Assembly (NCBI GenBank): GCA_037446605.1
Contig: JBBIIE010000053.1
Span: 1-19,515 of the forward strand
Reading direction: 5' to 3'
Length of the DNA: 19,515 nt
DNA from: JANXAZ01 sp037446605
GTDB lineage: Bacteria > Pseudomonadota > Alphaproteobacteria > Geminicoccales > Geminicoccaceae
Numbering within the stretch: position 1 is the first letter of the stretch; the number at the start of each line of letters is the position of its first letter. Under the pieces are notes generated by a model. It had not been told where the DNA came from, did not search any database, and saw only the letters and a list, made by a program, of their open reading frames with translations. A program made the translations under genes and the position numbers. Positions 1 to 6,445 of this stretch are shown here, one piece after another.

Positions 1-1
1 A

Positions 2-958
2 ATCGCCACCGTGGCGCTCGGCGCGCCCGAGGTGCTGGTGGCGGCGGCGCGCGCCGCGCTCCTGCGCTGCGATCCGGTCGGCTGCGGCGCCCGCGAGCTC
101 AAGGACTGCCTCGCCGCCCAGCTCGCCGAGCGCGACCGGCTCGATCCGGCGATGCGCACGCTGCTCGAGCATCTGCCGCTCGTGGCGCGGGCCGATTTCG
201 CCGGGCTGCAGCGCGTCTGTCGCCTCGAGCTCGACGACGTCAAGGAGATGATCGCCGAGATCAAGGCGCTCGATCCGCGGCCGGGCCTCTCGCACGCCCC
301 GACCGAACCGCTCGAGGTGATCCCGGACGTCATCGTCCGACGCGCCGGCCGGGGCCACTGGCGGATCGAGCTCAACCCCGCGACCCTGCCGCGCCTCCTG
401 GTCGATCGCGGCTACTATGCCGAGGTCAGCCGGCGCTGCGAGGAGCGGCGGGCGCGCGAGTTCCTGTCCGAGCGCTACCAGGCGGCGAGCTGGCTCGTGA
501 AGGCGCTCGACCAGCGCGCCCGCACCGTGCTGCGCGTCACGCGCGCGATCCTGGCGCGCCAGCTGGGGTTCCTCGAGCGCGGCCCGGCCGGGCTCAGGCC
601 GCTCGTGCTGCGCGACGTGGCCGAGGCCACCGGCCTGCACGAGAGCACGGTCAGCCGTGCCACCGCCGACAAGTACCTCGCCACACCGCTCGGCACCTTC
701 CCGCTGCGCTATTTCTTCACGACCGCGATCGCCGCCACCGCCCAGGGGGAGGCGCACAGCGCCGAGGCGATCCGCCAGGAGATCCGCCGCATGATCGAGA
801 GCGAGCAGGGCGACGAGGTGCTCTCGGACGACCAGATCGTGGCGGCGCTGCGCGGCCGCGGCGTCGTCATCGCCCGCCGCACGGTGGCGAAGTACCGGGG
901 ATCGCTCGGGATCGCCTCATCCGTGCAGCGCCGCCGCGCGCGGGCGCTCGCCTCGTGA
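2..958 (+). CDS. rpoN: RNA polymerase sigma-54 factor RpoN, 3' part (5' end outside window)
   Basis: This is the C-terminal two thirds of sigma-54, which directs RNA polymerase to -24/-12 promoters and depends on AAA+ enhancer-binding proteins. The frame is open from the first bases, so the start lies upstream. The visible protein covers the core-binding domain (LLRCDPVGCGARELKDC near its start is the usual sigma-54 'DPxGVgAR' signature). It continues with the helix-turn-helix region (LRDVAEATGLHESTVSRA, followed by TPLGTFPLRYFF) and ends with the RpoN box ARRTVAKYR (872-898), which reads the -24 element. The glutamine-rich activator-binding region I is not in the window. The gene is followed 52 bases later by ptsN, a classic neighbour in Proteobacteria, but the usual hpf gene is missing between them. 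Identification is firm; only the N-terminus is unknown. Confidence 0.97.
   Translation: MATVALGAPEVLVAAARAALLRCDPVGCGARELKDCLAAQLAERDRLDPAMRTLLEHLPLVARADFAGLQRVCRLELDDVKEMIAEIKALDPRPGLSHAPTEPLEVIPDVIVRRAGRGHWRIELNPATLPRLLVDRGYYAEVSRRCEERRAREFLSERYQAASWLVKALDQRARTVLRVTRAILARQLGFLERGPAGLRPLVLRDVAEATGLHESTVSRATADKYLATPLGTFPLRYFFTTAIAATAQGEAHSAEAIRQEIRRMIESEQGDEVLSDDQIVAALRGRGVVIARRTVAKYRGSLGIASSVQRRRARALAS
872..898 (+). other. RpoN box (sigma-54 -24 promoter element recognition motif)
   Basis: These codons encode ARRTVAKYR, the near-invariant sigma-54 signature that contacts the GG of the -24 promoter element. It is intact, which argues that rpoN is functional. Confidence 0.9.
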
Positions 959-966
959 CCCGCCGA

Positions 967-1009
967 CCGGTCGAGCGCCGCCGGCCGCGGGCGACCGGGG
1001 AGCCCCGGG
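967..1009 (+). promoter_or_regulatory. Possible alternative hairpins in the rpoN-ptsN spacer
   Basis: Two overlapping inverted repeats are visible. CCGGTCG at 967-973 pairs with CGACCGG at 992-998. CCGGG at 995-999 pairs with CCCGG at 1004-1008, leaving a GAGC tetraloop. They share bases 995-998, so only one can form at a time, and the second buries the GGGGAG ribosome-binding sequence of ptsN. In DNA this GC-rich short palindromes are common by chance, so a regulatory role is only a guess. Confidence 0.25.
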
Positions 1010-1010
1010 C

Positions 1011-1475
1011 GTGATCGATCTCGCCGCGCTCGTGCCGCAGGATCAGATCCTGCTCGACCTCAAGGGTACGAGCAAGCGGCAGGTCCTGCACAGCCTGGCG
1101 CAGAGCGCGGCGCGCGTCACCGGTGTCGACGCCGGTGTGATCCTCGAGGCGCTCATGCAGCGCGAGCGGCTCGGCACCACCGGTCTCGGCGGCGGCATCG
1201 CCATCCCGCACGCCCGCATCCCCGAGCTCGCCGCCTTCACCGGCTTCTTCGCCCGCCTCGCCAAGCCGGTCGACTTCGAGGCCGTCGACGGCGAGCCGGT
1301 CGACCTCGTCTTCCTGCTCTTGGCACCGGAGGGCGCCGGCGCCGAGCATCTCAAGGCACTCGCCCGGATCGCCCGGCTCCTGCGCGACGAGGAGCTCTGC
1401 GCCGAGCTCCGGCGCTCGGACGACCCGGCCCGCATCCACGCCCTCCTCGGCGGGCGCGCGGACCTGCCGCGGTGA
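1011..1475 (+). CDS. ptsN: Nitrogen-PTS EIIA protein PtsN (EIIA-Ntr)
   Basis: This is a 154-residue EIIA domain of the PTSfru/mannitol fold, the terminal phosphoacceptor of the nitrogen phosphotransferase relay (EI-Ntr to NPr/HPr to EIIA-Ntr). In other bacteria it regulates K+ uptake, nitrogen and carbon balance and (p)ppGpp turnover by protein contacts rather than sugar transport. The phosphorylatable histidine is H67 in GGIAIPHAR, preceded by the typical RERLGTTGLGGG. The length is normal for the family. A GTG start is chosen because it stands just after a GGGGAG stretch (997-1002) and gives the usual N-terminus. The gene follows rpoN, and its TGA overlaps the GTG of hprK (GTGA), indicating coupled translation. 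Confidence 0.95.
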   Translation: MIDLAALVPQDQILLDLKGTSKRQVLHSLAQSAARVTGVDAGVILEALMQRERLGTTGLGGGIAIPHARIPELAAFTGFFARLAKPVDFEAVDGEPVDLVFLLLAPEGAGAEHLKALARIARLLRDEELCAELRRSDDPARIHALLGGRADLPR

Positions 1476-1933
1476 GCGCTCCCGCCACACCCGCGGAGCT
1501 CGCGCTCCAGGCGAGCTGCGTGCGCTGGCTCGGCCGCGGCCTGCTGCTGCGCGGCCCGCCCGGCACGGGCAAGTCCGACCTCCTCGCCCGCCTGCTCGAG
1601 GCGGGCGGCGACCTCCTGGCCGACGATCTGGTGCGGCTCGCGGTCCGCGCCGGGCGGCTGGTCGCCCGCCCGGTCGCGCATGCGGGCCTGCTCGAGCTGC
1701 GCGGCCAGGGCCTCGTCCGGCTGGCGGCGCTCGGCGAGCAGCCGATCGATCTCCTGGTCGAGTGCCGCGCGCGCGCCGCGGCCCGGCTTCCCGAGGCCCG
1801 TCCGGAACGCCTGCTCGGCGTCGACCTGCCGCGCCTCGTGCTCGCCTGCCGCGAGGCCTCGGCCCCGGCCCGGCTGCGCCTGGCGCTCCTGGCCGAGCCG
1901 GTCGGGGCCGAGCCGGTCGGGGCCGGGCCATGA
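1472..1933 (+). CDS. hprK: Short HPr kinase/phosphorylase HprK (catalytic domain only)
   Basis: This 153-residue protein is the truncated alphaproteobacterial type of HPr kinase/phosphorylase, which has only the C-terminal catalytic domain of the Firmicutes enzyme. It phosphorylates and dephosphorylates the regulatory serine of HPr. The Walker A loop is GPPGTGKSD (28-36), followed by the DLLADD catalytic aspartate region and the HprK signature around GLLELRGQGLV. The conserved histidine that normally stands about 15 residues before the P-loop (family pattern roughly LHAS) is here Gln13 (LQAS), a possibly important change. The gene overlaps ptsN (GTGA) and rapZ (ATGA) by 4 bases each, and its target HPr is encoded three genes later. 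The 3' end carries a 15-base tandem duplication. Family assignment is firm; enzymatic activity is less certain because of the histidine loss. Confidence 0.88.
   Translation: MSAPATPAELALQASCVRWLGRGLLLRGPPGTGKSDLLARLLEAGGDLLADDLVRLAVRAGRLVARPVAHAGLLELRGQGLVRLAALGEQPIDLLVECRARAAARLPEARPERLLGVDLPRLVLACREASAPARLRLALLAEPVGAEPVGAGP
1892..1921 (+). repeat. Two tandem copies of a 15-bp unit at the 3' end of hprK
   Basis: The unit GCCGAGCCGGTCGGG occurs twice in perfect tandem (1892-1906 and 1907-1921), followed by a partial third copy GCCGGG. It encodes AEPVG-AEPVG in the HprK tail. The unit is a multiple of three, so gain or loss of a copy keeps hprK in frame and leaves the ATGA junction with rapZ intact. 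Confidence 0.85.
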
Positions 1934-2811
1934 GCCGCATCGTCGTGGTCACCGGCATGTCCGGTGCCGGCCGCAGCTCGTGCCTCAAGATCCTCGAGGA
2001 CCTGGGCTTCGAGGCGGTCGACAACCTGCCCTTCCAGCTCCTGGCGCGGCTGCTGCGCCCGGGCGAGCCGCCCGAGCGGCCGCTCGCGGTCGGCATCGAC
2101 AGCCGCACGCGCGGCCTCGTGCCCGGCGAACTCGTGCGCGAGATCGAACGCTTCCGCGCCGAGGCGTCGACCCCGATCCGCCTCGTCTTCTTCGAATGCG
2201 ACGACGAGGTCCTGCAGCGCCGCTACACGGAGAGCCGCCGCCGCCACCCCCTGGCCCAGGACCGCCCGGTCACCGACGGGATCGTCCGCGAGCGGGCGCT
2301 GATGGCGCCGATCAAGGCCGCCGCCGATCTGGTGATCGACACGACCGCGACCTCGATCGCCGAGCTGCGCCGGCGGGTCCAGGCCGAGCTCGGGCCCGAG
2401 GCCATGGGCCAGCTCACCTTGACCCTGCAGTCCTTCTCGTTCCGCAACGGTCTGCCGCGCGAGGCGGACATCGTCTTCGACGCTCGATTCCTGGCCAACC
2501 CGCACTATGTCGCGACGCTGCGCCCGTTGACCGGCCTGGATCCGGCGGTCTGCCGTCACGTCGAGCAGGATCCGGCGTGGCAACGCACGCTCGACGCGCT
2601 GGAGGCCCTCCTCATGCCGCTCCTGCCGCGCTACCGCGCCGAGGGGAAGAGCTACCTGACCATCGCCGTGGGCTGCACCGGGGGCCGGCACCGGTCGGTG
2701 GCGCTCGTCGAGGCGCTCGCCCGGCGGCTGGCCGCCGGCGGCTGGGAGCCGCGGATCGTGCACCGCGAGCTGGCCGAGGCGGCGGCCGCGCCGGTCGAGG
2801 CCGATCGATGA
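1930..2811 (+). CDS. rapZ: RNase adapter protein / P-loop protein RapZ (YvcJ family)
   Basis: This is a 293-residue member of the RapZ/YvcJ family. In Enterobacteria RapZ binds small RNAs and glucosamine-6-phosphate and delivers GlmZ to RNase E; in other bacteria its role is less clear, but it is nearly always linked to PTS genes. The N-terminal P-loop reads TGMSGAGRSS, followed by the family motif LEDLGFEAVDNLP. Arg in place of the Walker lysine is, as I recall, common in this family outside Enterobacteria. The C-terminal RNA-binding and sensing domain carries SYLTIAVGCTGGRHRSV. The ATG at 1930 is chosen because it overlaps the hprK stop (ATGA) and gives the standard N-terminus; a longer in-frame upstream start at 1762 would run through hprK. 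The 3' end again overlaps the next gene by ATGA. Confidence 0.96.
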   Translation: MSRIVVVTGMSGAGRSSCLKILEDLGFEAVDNLPFQLLARLLRPGEPPERPLAVGIDSRTRGLVPGELVREIERFRAEASTPIRLVFFECDDEVLQRRYTESRRRHPLAQDRPVTDGIVRERALMAPIKAAADLVIDTTATSIAELRRRVQAELGPEAMGQLTLTLQSFSFRNGLPREADIVFDARFLANPHYVATLRPLTGLDPAVCRHVEQDPAWQRTLDALEALLMPLLPRYRAEGKSYLTIAVGCTGGRHRSVALVEALARRLAAGGWEPRIVHRELAEAAAAPVEADR

Positions 2812-3215
2812 TCGGCCTCGTCCTGGTCACCCACGGGCGCCTCGCCGCCGAGTTCCTGGCCGCGGTCGAGCACGTGGTCGGCCCGCAGCCGCAGGCGCGC
2901 GCCGTCTGCATCGGCGTCGACGACGACATCGAGCGGCGCCGGGCCGAGATCGTCGAGGCGGTGCGCGCGGTCGACAGCGGCCAGGGCGTGGTGATCCTGA
3001 CCGACATGTTCGGCGGCACGCCGTCCAACCTCGCGATCTCGACCATGGACCGGCCGGGTGTGGAGGTGATCGCCGGCGTCAACCTGCCGATGCTCATCAA
3101 GCTCGCCTCGGTGCGCGCGAGCGAGCCCTTGCCGCAGGCGGTCGCCACGGCCCAGGAGGCCGGTCGCAGGTACATCAACGTGGCGAGCCAGCTCCTCGTG
3201 GTGGAGCGGGGCTGA
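2808..3215 (+). CDS. PTS EIIA component, mannose/sorbose type (regulatory EIIA-Man)
   Basis: This 135-residue protein has the EIIA-Man fold. Its first residues, MIGLVLVTHGRLAAEFL, contain the phosphorylatable His9, and LTDMFGGTPSNLA in mid-protein is a family hallmark. In Alphaproteobacteria this gene (called manX or ptsM in different species) sits between hprK/rapZ and ptsH without any EIIB or EIIC permease, so it is thought to be a regulatory phosphate acceptor from HPr rather than part of a sugar transporter. The same is true here. The ATG overlaps the rapZ stop (ATGA). Its direct partner is unknown. Identification of the domain is firm; the gene symbol varies, so it is left blank. Confidence 0.94.
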   Translation: MIGLVLVTHGRLAAEFLAAVEHVVGPQPQARAVCIGVDDDIERRRAEIVEAVRAVDSGQGVVILTDMFGGTPSNLAISTMDRPGVEVIAGVNLPMLIKLASVRASEPLPQAVATAQEAGRRYINVASQLLVVERG

Positions 3216-3224
3216 GCCTGCCGC

Positions 3225-3500
3225 ATGGAGCCGGCGCTGGAGCGCGAGGTGACCGTGGTGAACCGGCTGGGCCTGCACGCCCGCGCCGCCGCCCGGTTCG
3301 TGCGCCTGGCCGAGCGGTTCCGCGCCCGGGTCGAGGTCGCCAGGGACGATCTCGTGGTGGCCGGGACCTCGATCCTCGGCCTCATGATGCTCACCGCCGC
3401 CACCGGCGCGGTCCTCAGGCTGAGTGCCTCGGGGCCCGAGGCGGCGGCCGCCCTCGAGGCGCTCGCCGGGCTCGTCGAGCGCGGCTTCGACGAGGAGTGA
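3225..3500 (+). CDS. ptsH: Phosphocarrier protein HPr / NPr
   Basis: This is a 91-residue HPr-family phosphocarrier. The active-site histidine is H18 in NRLGLHARAA, phosphorylated by enzyme I and passed to EIIA proteins. The regulatory serine equivalent to Ser46 of Bacillus HPr is S49 in AGTSILGLMML; it stands 31 residues after the histidine, as in the classic protein, so the HprK target site is retained. The gene lies 9 bases after the EIIA-Man stop and closes the PTS block. No ptsI or ptsP (enzyme I) is in the window; the phosphate source must be encoded elsewhere. Confidence 0.96.
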   Translation: MEPALEREVTVVNRLGLHARAAARFVRLAERFRARVEVARDDLVVAGTSILGLMMLTAATGAVLRLSASGPEAAAALEALAGLVERGFDEE

Positions 3501-3515
3501 GCCGCCGCCCGCGGC

Positions 3516-3545
3516 TTGCCCCGCCGGCGCGGCCTGTGGTTTAAG
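3516..3545 (+). promoter_or_regulatory. Possible sigma-70 promoter for ahcY
   Basis: TTGCCC (3516-3521) and TTTAAG (3540-3545) are separated by 18 bases; each matches 4 of 6 consensus positions. It is the only A/T-rich patch in the 116-base gap between ptsH and ahcY. Transcription would start near 3552 and leave a leader of about 65 bases. This is a prediction by eye. Confidence 0.35.
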
Positions 3546-3616
3546 CCCGCCCGTCCGCTCGCGGCGCCCGGCCGGACAGGCGCAGGGGCCGTCGCTCCGC
3601 CCGCAGAGAGAGGCTC

Positions 3617-5017
3617 ATGACCCCGTCAACGGACTTCCAGGTGGCCGACCTCGCGCTCGCCGACTGGGGACGCAAGGAGATCGCCATCGCCGAGACCGAG
3701 ATGCCCGGCCTCGTCGCGATCCGCGAGGAGTACGGCCCGCTGCAGCCACTGCGCGGCGCGCGGATCGCCGGCTGCCTGCACATGACCATCCAGACGGCGG
3801 TCCTGATCGAGACGCTCCTCCATCTGGGCGCCACGGTCCGCTGGGCCTCCTGCAACATCTTCTCGACCCAGGACCACGCCGCGGCGGCGATCGCCGCCCG
3901 GGGCGTGCCGGTGTTCGCGCGCAAGGGCGAGACCCTCGAGGAGTACTGGGAGTACGTGCACCGGATCTTCGAGTGGGCCGACGGCGGTCTCGCCAACATG
4001 ATCCTGGACGACGGCGGCGACGCCACGCTCCTGGTGACGCTCGGCAGCCGCGCCGAGCGCGACGCCTCGGCGATCGCCCACCCCACGAGCGAGGAGGAGG
4101 AGGTGCTGTTCGCGGCGATCCGCCGCCGGCTGGCCGAGCGGCCCGACTGGTACGGCCGGGCGCGCGCCTCCATCCGGGGTGTCAGCGAGGAGACCACCAC
4201 CGGCGTGCACCGCCTCTACGACATGCAGCGGCGCGGCGAACTCCCCTTCCCGGCCATCAACGTCAACGATTCGGTGACCAAGTCCAAGTTCGACAATCTC
4301 TACGGCTGCCGCGAGAGCCTGGTCGACGGCATCCGCCGCGCCACGGACGTGATGATGGCCGGCAAGATCGCCGTGGTGTGCGGCTACGGCGACGTCGGCA
4401 AGGGCTCGGCGGCGAGCCTGCGCAACGCCGGTGCGCGCGTGCTGGTGACCGAGATCGACCCGATATGCGCGCTGCAGGCCGCCATGGAGGGCTACGAGGT
4501 CACCACCATGGAGGATGCCGCCCCGCGCGGCGACATCTTCGTCACCGCGACCGGCAACGTCGACGTCGTCACCCTCGACCACATGCGGCAGATGAAGGAC
4601 CGCGCGATCGTCTGCAACATCGGCCATTTCGACAGCGAGATCCAGGTCGCGGCGCTGCGCAACTTCCGCTGGCACAACGTCAAGCCGCAGGTCGACGAGA
4701 TCGAGTTCCCGGACGGCAAGCGCATCATCCTCCTGGCCGAGGGTCGGCTCGTCAACCTGGGCTGCGCGACGGGTCATCCGAGCTTCGTCATGTCGGCCTC
4801 GTTCTCGAACCAGACGCTGGCGCAGATCGAGCTTTGGACCCATCCCGAGCGCTACGAGAACAAGGTCTACACCCTGCCCAAGCGGCTCGACGAGAAGGTG
4901 GCGGCGCTGCACCTCGCCAGGATCGGGGCCAAGCTCACCCGGCTCACGGCCAAGCAGGCGACCTATGTGGGCCTGCCGGTCGAGGGCCCCTACAAGCCGG
5001 AGCACTACCGCTATTGA
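3617..5017 (+). CDS. ahcY: S-adenosylhomocysteine hydrolase (adenosylhomocysteinase)
   Basis: This 466-residue cytosolic enzyme reversibly hydrolyses S-adenosylhomocysteine to adenosine and homocysteine, keeping methyltransferases free of product inhibition. The substrate/catalytic stretch NDSVTKSKFDNLYG carries K222 and D226 (equivalent to human K186 and D190). The tightly bound NAD+ is held by GYGDVGKG (256-263). ATGNVDV and NIGHFDSEI follow, and the protein ends in the conserved KPEHYRY, which closes the neighbour's cofactor site. Its length is that of the bacterial form with the extra insert. AGAGAGAGG lies just before the ATG. Its place after ptsH is typical of Alphaproteobacteria. The last bases overlap the likely tsaE start. 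I looked for an SAH riboswitch in the leader and did not see one. Confidence 0.97.
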   Translation: MTPSTDFQVADLALADWGRKEIAIAETEMPGLVAIREEYGPLQPLRGARIAGCLHMTIQTAVLIETLLHLGATVRWASCNIFSTQDHAAAAIAARGVPVFARKGETLEEYWEYVHRIFEWADGGLANMILDDGGDATLLVTLGSRAERDASAIAHPTSEEEEVLFAAIRRRLAERPDWYGRARASIRGVSEETTTGVHRLYDMQRRGELPFPAINVNDSVTKSKFDNLYGCRESLVDGIRRATDVMMAGKIAVVCGYGDVGKGSAASLRNAGARVLVTEIDPICALQAAMEGYEVTTMEDAAPRGDIFVTATGNVDVVTLDHMRQMKDRAIVCNIGHFDSEIQVAALRNFRWHNVKPQVDEIEFPDGKRIILLAEGRLVNLGCATGHPSFVMSASFSNQTLAQIELWTHPERYENKVYTLPKRLDEKVAALHLARIGAKLTRLTAKQATYVGLPVEGPYKPEHYRY

Positions 5018-5510
5018 GGATCCGACCCGGCTCGCCCTCGAGCTGCCCGACCGGGCGGCGACGGCGGTCCTCGCCGCGCGGCTCGCGGGCCTGCTGCGGC
5101 CGGGGGATCTGCTCGGGCTGGAGGGCGAGCTCGGCAGCGGCAAGAGCGAGTTCGCGCGGGCGCTGATCAGGGCCCGCGCCGGCGCCGCCATCGAGGTGCC
5201 GAGCCCCACCTTCACGCTCGTCCAGCACTATGCGTTGCCCGACCTTGCGATCACCCACGCCGATCTCTACCGGATCCGGGACCCGGCCGAGCTCGACGAG
5301 CTCGGCCTCGAGGAAGCGCTCGCCGCGGGCGCGCTCCTGGTCGAGTGGCCGGAACGCGCCGGCGCGCGGCTGCCCGCCGACCGCTTGACGGTCCGCCTGC
5401 TCCTGCCCGACCCCGGCGAGCCCGAGCGACGCGTGGCCGAGCTCGAGGCGGGGCCGGGCTGGCGCTCGCGACTCGGGGAACTGGCCGGATGGACGCCCGC
5501 GCAGCGCTGA
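5013..5510 (+). CDS. tsaE: tRNA t6A biosynthesis ATPase TsaE
   Basis: TsaE is the ATPase partner of TsaB/TsaD in making N6-threonylcarbamoyladenosine at position 37 of ANN-decoding tRNAs. The visible motifs are all present: Walker A GELGSGKSEF, PSPTFTLVQHY, HADLYRI and LVEWPER. The start is uncertain. An ATT at 5013, overlapping the ahcY stop, gives a 165-residue protein with the usual N-terminus. The nearest in-frame ATG/GTG/TTG upstream is ATG 4965, which would add 16 residues (MWACRSRAPTSRSTTA) encoded out of frame inside the conserved 3' end of ahcY. A CTG at 5043 is a third option. With ATT the Walker lysine is K44. The 3' end overlaps amgK by 22 bases. Confidence 0.92.
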   Translation: MEDPTRLALELPDRAATAVLAARLAGLLRPGDLLGLEGELGSGKSEFARALIRARAGAAIEVPSPTFTLVQHYALPDLAITHADLYRIRDPAELDELGLEEALAAGALLVEWPERAGARLPADRLTVRLLLPDPGEPERRVAELEAGPGWRSRLGELAGWTPAQR

Positions 5511-6433
5511 TCGACCGCTTCCTCGGGGCCGCCGGGTGGCGCGCGGCGGAGCGCCGGCCGCTCGTCGGCGACGCCTCGACGCGCCGCTACGAGCGGCTCG
5601 TCGCGGCCGACGGCCGGACCGCGCTGCTCATGGACTCGGGGCCCGTTCCGGTCGCGCGCTGGCTCGAGGTGCGGGCCTGGCTCGCAGGGATCGGGGTGCG
5701 CGTGCCGGGCCTGCTCGCGGCCGATCCCGAGGCGCGCCTCGTCCTGATCGAGGATCTGGGCGATCGCCACCTCGACGAGGCGGCGGAGGCACCCGGGCGC
5801 GAGGCCGAGCTCTGCGCGCGGGCGCAGGAGCTGCTGCTCGCCTTCCAGCGACCGCCGCCGCCCTTCCTGCCGCCGCTCGACCCGCCGACGCTCCTCGACC
5901 AGCTCGGGCTGTTCCTCGAACAGGTGACGCCGGGCCTCGATCCGCAGGCGCGGCGCTCGTTCCACGCCGCCTGGTCCGAGGTCCTGCCGAAAGCCTGCGG
6001 CCACCCGGCCGTCTTCGTGCATCGCGACCTGCATTGCCGCAACCTGATGGTGCTCGACGACCGTCGCCTCGCCGTGATCGACTTCCAGGACGCCTTCGCG
6101 GGCCCCCCCGCCTACGATCTGGTCTCGCTCCTGCAGGACGCGCGCCGCGACCTCGGGGCCGACGCGGCCGAGCGGCTCGTCGCCGGGCTGCGCGCCGCCC
6201 GCCCGGGGCTGGCACCGGGCGAGCTCGAGCGCGAGATGGCGATCCTGGGCGCGCAGCGGGCGATGCGCATCCTGGGCGTGTTCACGCGCCTCGCGGGCCC
6301 GGGCGGGAAGCCCGGCTACCGCGCCTTCCTGCCGCGCGTCGAGCGCTGGCTGGCGCGCAATCTCGCCCATCCCGCGCTGGCGCCCGTCGCCGCCTGGTGC
6401 GCACGGCACCGCCCCGGGTCGTCGGGCGGCTGA
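5489..6433 (+). CDS. amgK: Amino-sugar anomeric kinase AmgK-like (aminoglycoside phosphotransferase fold)
   Basis: This 314-residue kinase has the APH/choline-kinase fold. The catalytic loop is HRDLHCRNL (178-186, with D180 as base and N185 as metal ligand) and the metal-binding motif is IDFQDAFAGPPAYDLVSLL beginning just before D198. The DFQDA..GP..YDLVSLL wording is typical of AmgK, the N-acetylmuramate/N-acetylglucosamine 1-kinase of the peptidoglycan recycling route that avoids de novo UDP-GlcNAc synthesis and fosfomycin-sensitive MurA. The ATG at 5489 gives a normal N-terminus and overlaps tsaE. AmgK normally works with the nucleotidyltransferase MurU, which I would expect as the next gene; here addB follows after only 12 bases. 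The fold is certain; the exact substrate is inferred from motif and context. Confidence 0.85.
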   Translation: MDARAALIDRFLGAAGWRAAERRPLVGDASTRRYERLVAADGRTALLMDSGPVPVARWLEVRAWLAGIGVRVPGLLAADPEARLVLIEDLGDRHLDEAAEAPGREAELCARAQELLLAFQRPPPPFLPPLDPPTLLDQLGLFLEQVTPGLDPQARRSFHAAWSEVLPKACGHPAVFVHRDLHCRNLMVLDDRRLAVIDFQDAFAGPPAYDLVSLLQDARRDLGADAAERLVAGLRAARPGLAPGELEREMAILGAQRAMRILGVFTRLAGPGGKPGYRAFLPRVERWLARNLAHPALAPVAAWCARHRPGSSGG

Positions 6434-6445
6434 GGAGCGTCACCC

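Noticed and set aside
2808..3500. Sugar-transporting mannose PTS
   Set aside because: Only the EIIA domain and HPr are present; no EIIB, EIIC or EIID follows, and the context is that of the regulatory alphaproteobacterial PTS.
3546..3616. SAH or SAM riboswitch upstream of ahcY
   Set aside because: The conserved core sequences I know for these classes are not present in the leader.
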